DNA from: an archaeon UBA583
GTDB lineage: Archaea > Nanobdellota > Nanobdellia > Woesearchaeales > UBA583
Length of the DNA stretch: 16,902 nucleotides
NCBI GenBank assembly: GCA_002506365.1
Contig: DAXK01000002.1
Location: 1-16,902 of the forward strand
Reading direction: 5' to 3'
The notes under the pieces were generated by a model. The model did no database searches. It saw nothing but the letters and a program-made list of their open reading frames with translations, and was not told the origin of the DNA. The stretch's first letter is position 1. Every line of letters begins with the position of its first letter. The position numbers were made by a program, and so were the translations under genes. Shown in pieces: positions 15,534-16,902 of this stretch.

Positions 15534-16874
15534 ATGACATACCATAAATCAAAATCTACTGGAAATAAGGGAAAGTTTAATTCTAGTAAGAATTCTAAAA
15601 ATAATTCTAATTTTAAATCAAAGTCTAAGTTAAATTCAAATAAAGGTTCAAACTTTAAATCAAATTATTCTAAAGATAATAATAGAGGTGAATCAAGTAA
15701 TAAAAATTATAATAATGATAACCATAGATTTAATAGAGATAATGGTAAAAATTTTAATAATAAACCTAATGAATTTAAAAAAGTTAAACCAACTGCTGAG
15801 GAAAATAAACAATTTGCAATTAAAGGGAATTATAAAGCTGGAAATAAGAGAAAGGTTGATTCAGAGAATTATTTAAATTCAAATGGGAAAAAAGTTGAAA
15901 ATTCTAATAGACCTCCTCAAAGGTCAAATAATAGATTTAATGATACTTCTAAAAGTTTTGGAGGGGCTGAATTATTAGCTCGTTATGATAAATGGTTTGG
16001 AAATGGGACTGGGAGAAAGTTAAATGATTCAATTAGAAATTATTCACAAAATCAATTTGTGCGTGTTAATTTGTCTAAGATGAATATTGAAGAAGTTTTA
16101 ACTTTTTTTAAGAAAAATAGAGTTAAGTATGAGAATACTTTTTTACCAAATGGGTTTAAGATTGAGAAAAGTTTTTTTAATTTAAGTTCGTCACTTCCGT
16201 GTTTATCTGGACAAATTTATTTTCAAGATTTAGCTTCACAAGTTCCAGTAAATTGTGTGGATTTTAATAGGTTAAAGGAAATTTCTGATAGTGGGAAAGT
16301 TGTAAAAGTTTTAGATGGATGTGCTAGTCCAGGGTCAAAGACTACTCAAATGTTAGATTTATTAAATTATAATAAAATTAATTATGAGTTAACTGCGATT
16401 GAATTAGAGGAATCAAGAGTTAATAGATTAGTTAATAATATTCAAAAAATGGGATTTTCTGGGTTTAAGATTGTTAATACTTCTGCTACTGAATTTAAAA
16501 CATCAGATAAGTTTGATGTAATTATTTTAGATGTTCCATGTTCAGGAAATTTAGTTGGAGATAGAAATTGGTTAAAGAAGAGAAATGTTACAGATATTTG
16601 TGAAAAGTCAAATTTACAAAAATCAATTGTTAAAAATATTTCAAAGTATTTATCTGATAATGGAGAATTAATTTATTCTACTTGTTCTATTGAAAAAGAA
16701 GAAAATGAGAATAATGTTAAGTGGATTGAAAGTAATTGTAATTTAAAAAATGTTAAAATTAGTTTAGATACAAATTTTGATGCTAGTTGTTTAGATGGGG
16801 TTTTAGGATTAAGGTTTTTACCTCATAAGTCTAGAACTCAAGGATTTTTTGTTAGTAAGTTTGTTAATAAATAA
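15534..16874 (+). CDS. NOL1/NOP2/Sun (RsmB/NSUN)-family RNA cytosine-5 methyltransferase
   Basis: 446 residues. The C-terminal part is a SAM-dependent m5C RNA methyltransferase. It has motif I VLDGCASPGSKTTQ (259-272; usual form DxCAAPGGKT), the acidic ribose-binding region ELEESR (290-295), motif IV ILDVPCSGN (331-339, Cys336), motif VI IYSTCSIEKEENE (380-392, Cys384) and the closing LRFLPHKSRTQGFFVSKF (426-443). In the family the motif VI Cys attacks C6 of the target cytosine and the motif IV Cys helps product release; both are present, so the enzyme should be active on rRNA or tRNA. QIYFQDLASQVP (227-238) is the typical pre-motif I strand. Residues 1 to about 140 are an N/K/S/G-rich disordered basic segment, unusual for archaeal members and possibly RNA-binding. 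The promoter spacing supports including it. The specific RNA target cannot be read from sequence. Confidence 0.93.
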   Translation: MTYHKSKSTGNKGKFNSSKNSKNNSNFKSKSKLNSNKGSNFKSNYSKDNNRGESSNKNYNNDNHRFNRDNGKNFNNKPNEFKKVKPTAEENKQFAIKGNYKAGNKRKVDSENYLNSNGKKVENSNRPPQRSNNRFNDTSKSFGGAELLARYDKWFGNGTGRKLNDSIRNYSQNQFVRVNLSKMNIEEVLTFFKKNRVKYENTFLPNGFKIEKSFFNLSSSLPCLSGQIYFQDLASQVPVNCVDFNRLKEISDSGKVVKVLDGCASPGSKTTQMLDLLNYNKINYELTAIELEESRVNRLVNNIQKMGFSGFKIVNTSATEFKTSDKFDVIILDVPCSGNLVGDRNWLKKRNVTDICEKSNLQKSIVKNISKYLSDNGELIYSTCSIEKEENENNVKWIESNCNLKNVKISLDTNFDASCLDGVLGLRFLPHKSRTQGFFVSKFVNK

Positions 16875-16902
16875 ATTAAAAATAAAAAAATATTAATTTA
16901 AT

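Overview
The window is very AT-rich, tightly packed, and most likely from an archaeon of the DPANN type (Nanoarchaeota/Woesearchaeota-like). Three things support this. Most genes have a TATA box centred about 26-30 bases upstream of the start codon, as expected for leaderless archaeal transcripts. Genes end in T-runs rather than hairpins. The gene set combines giant secreted surface proteins with a small archaeal-type housekeeping set. No rRNA, tRNA, IS element or CRISPR array was seen. Lineage placement is inference from gene style, not from a marker gene.

Layout. Positions 1-12010 hold two tandem, same-direction (minus-strand) paralogous giant surface proteins. The upstream copy (copy 2, 5862-11969) is complete at 2035 residues. 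The downstream copy (copy 1, 5709 to the left edge) was read codon by codon and stays open for about 1900 codons. It has lost the ATG of its partner and would have to start at TTG. Both carry a signal/anchor segment, two small N-terminal beta domains each with a CxxxC pair, a fast-evolving N/Q/T/E/K-rich stalk, a macroglobulin-like domain, a Cys-rich module, a LamG-like jelly roll, a second jelly-roll-like domain and Ig-like domains.

Positions 12203-15449 hold four minus-strand genes, each with its own apparent promoter. They are a HIT-family protein whose central catalytic His is Met, an unrecognised 206-residue soluble protein, a DUF59/SufT-MIP18 Fe-S assembly protein with a C-terminal four-Cys zinc-binding tail, and a CPA2 Na+/H+ antiporter with the DD motif. 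A perfect 4 x 13-bp tandem repeat lies between the last two. A divergent plus-strand gene (15534-16874) encodes a NOL1/NOP2/Sun-family RNA m5C methyltransferase with a long disordered basic N-terminus.

The most interesting part is the surface-protein pair. A 543-base ungapped block encoding the N-terminal domains is about 97% identical between copies (17 mismatches by hand). The adjacent stalk is hardly alignable, and the core of the LamG domain is only about 40% identical at protein level. Together with the missing ATG and weaker promoter box of copy 1, this mosaic suggests gene conversion and diversification of a host-contact or cell-envelope protein, possibly with copy 1 as a poorly expressed or silent partner. 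That functional reading is inference.
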